The notes under the pieces: model-generated
Told to the model about the DNA's origin: nothing
The model's database searches: none
The model's input: only the letters and a program-made list of their open reading frames with translations
Made by a program: the position numbers and the translations under genes
Part shown: positions 61,920-61,924 of the stretch, one piece after another
Numbering within the stretch: position 1 is the stretch's first letter
How the letters are laid out: every line of letters starts with the position of its first letter
NCBI GenBank assembly: GCA_050945795.1
Contig: JBMNTP010000008.1
Location: 1-61,924, forward strand
DNA: 61,924 nt
Source of the DNA: JBMNTP01 sp050945795
GTDB taxonomy: Bacteria > Bacillota > Clostridia > Christensenellales > MGBC116941
Direction of reading: 5' to 3'

Positions 61920-61924
61920 AGATC

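Overview
The window looks like the chromosome of an anaerobic, spore-forming Clostridia-type Firmicute. It carries sporulation genes (yabP, yabQ, spoIIID next to mbl), strong Shine-Dalgarno sites (aggagg), frequent TTG and GTG starts, and the comFC - secA - prfB neighbourhood typical of this class. It also has both a V/A-type and an F-type ATPase. No plasmid, phage structural or rRNA genes are visible.

Layout. (1) 1-10.9 kb, plus strand: a sugar-binding lipoprotein, a GntR/FadR-type regulator and a tightly packed operon. The operon holds a divergent NagB-like protein, a two-propeller protein, three amidohydrolase-2 family proteins (one lacking its metal ligands, one fused to a GNAT acetyltransferase), a NagA-like deacetylase and an FGGY sugar kinase. 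It reads as a dedicated pathway for an unusual N-acylated amino sugar. The regulator's probable operator occurs in two promoters. (2) 11.1-14.9 kb, plus: a three-gene cassette (DegT aminotransferase, NDP-hexose 2,3-dehydratase, 3-ketoreductase) that could make an NDP-4-amino-2,4,6-trideoxyhexose. (3) 15.0-25.2 kb, minus: initiator tRNA, divIC-yabQ-yabP, prfB, secA, a zinc-ribbon gene behind a large structured RNA (raiA-motif candidate), comFC, recD2, metK. (4) 25.2-34.3 kb: ttcA-like gene, LCP protein, mbl and spoIIID, a CAP-domain secreted protein, a small divergent regulator pair, msrAB, enolase and a membrane-anchored unknown. (5) 34.5-50.7 kb, minus: a complete nine-gene V/A-type ATPase operon next to a complete ten-gene F-type operon. 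The rotor subunits of both carry residues expected for Na+ coupling. (6) 51.1-58.1 kb: a looser region with a radical SAM protein, a nonsense-interrupted zinc-ribbon gene, GNAT, tautomerase, RmuC, gene fragments, tRNA-Arg(CCG) with an IrrE-like protease, a decayed tRNA, and copies of a dispersed hairpin repeat. (7) 58.1-61.9 kb, minus: a probable pantothenate ECF transporter, coaX, hom and a zinc-ribbon membrane protein.

The most promising unfamiliar biology is the amino-sugar operon, followed by the deoxyaminosugar cassette, the structured RNA downstream of comFC, and the repeat and tRNA-remnant region at 54.6-57.4 kb. All assignments come from reading sequence and translations by eye; no database search was run.
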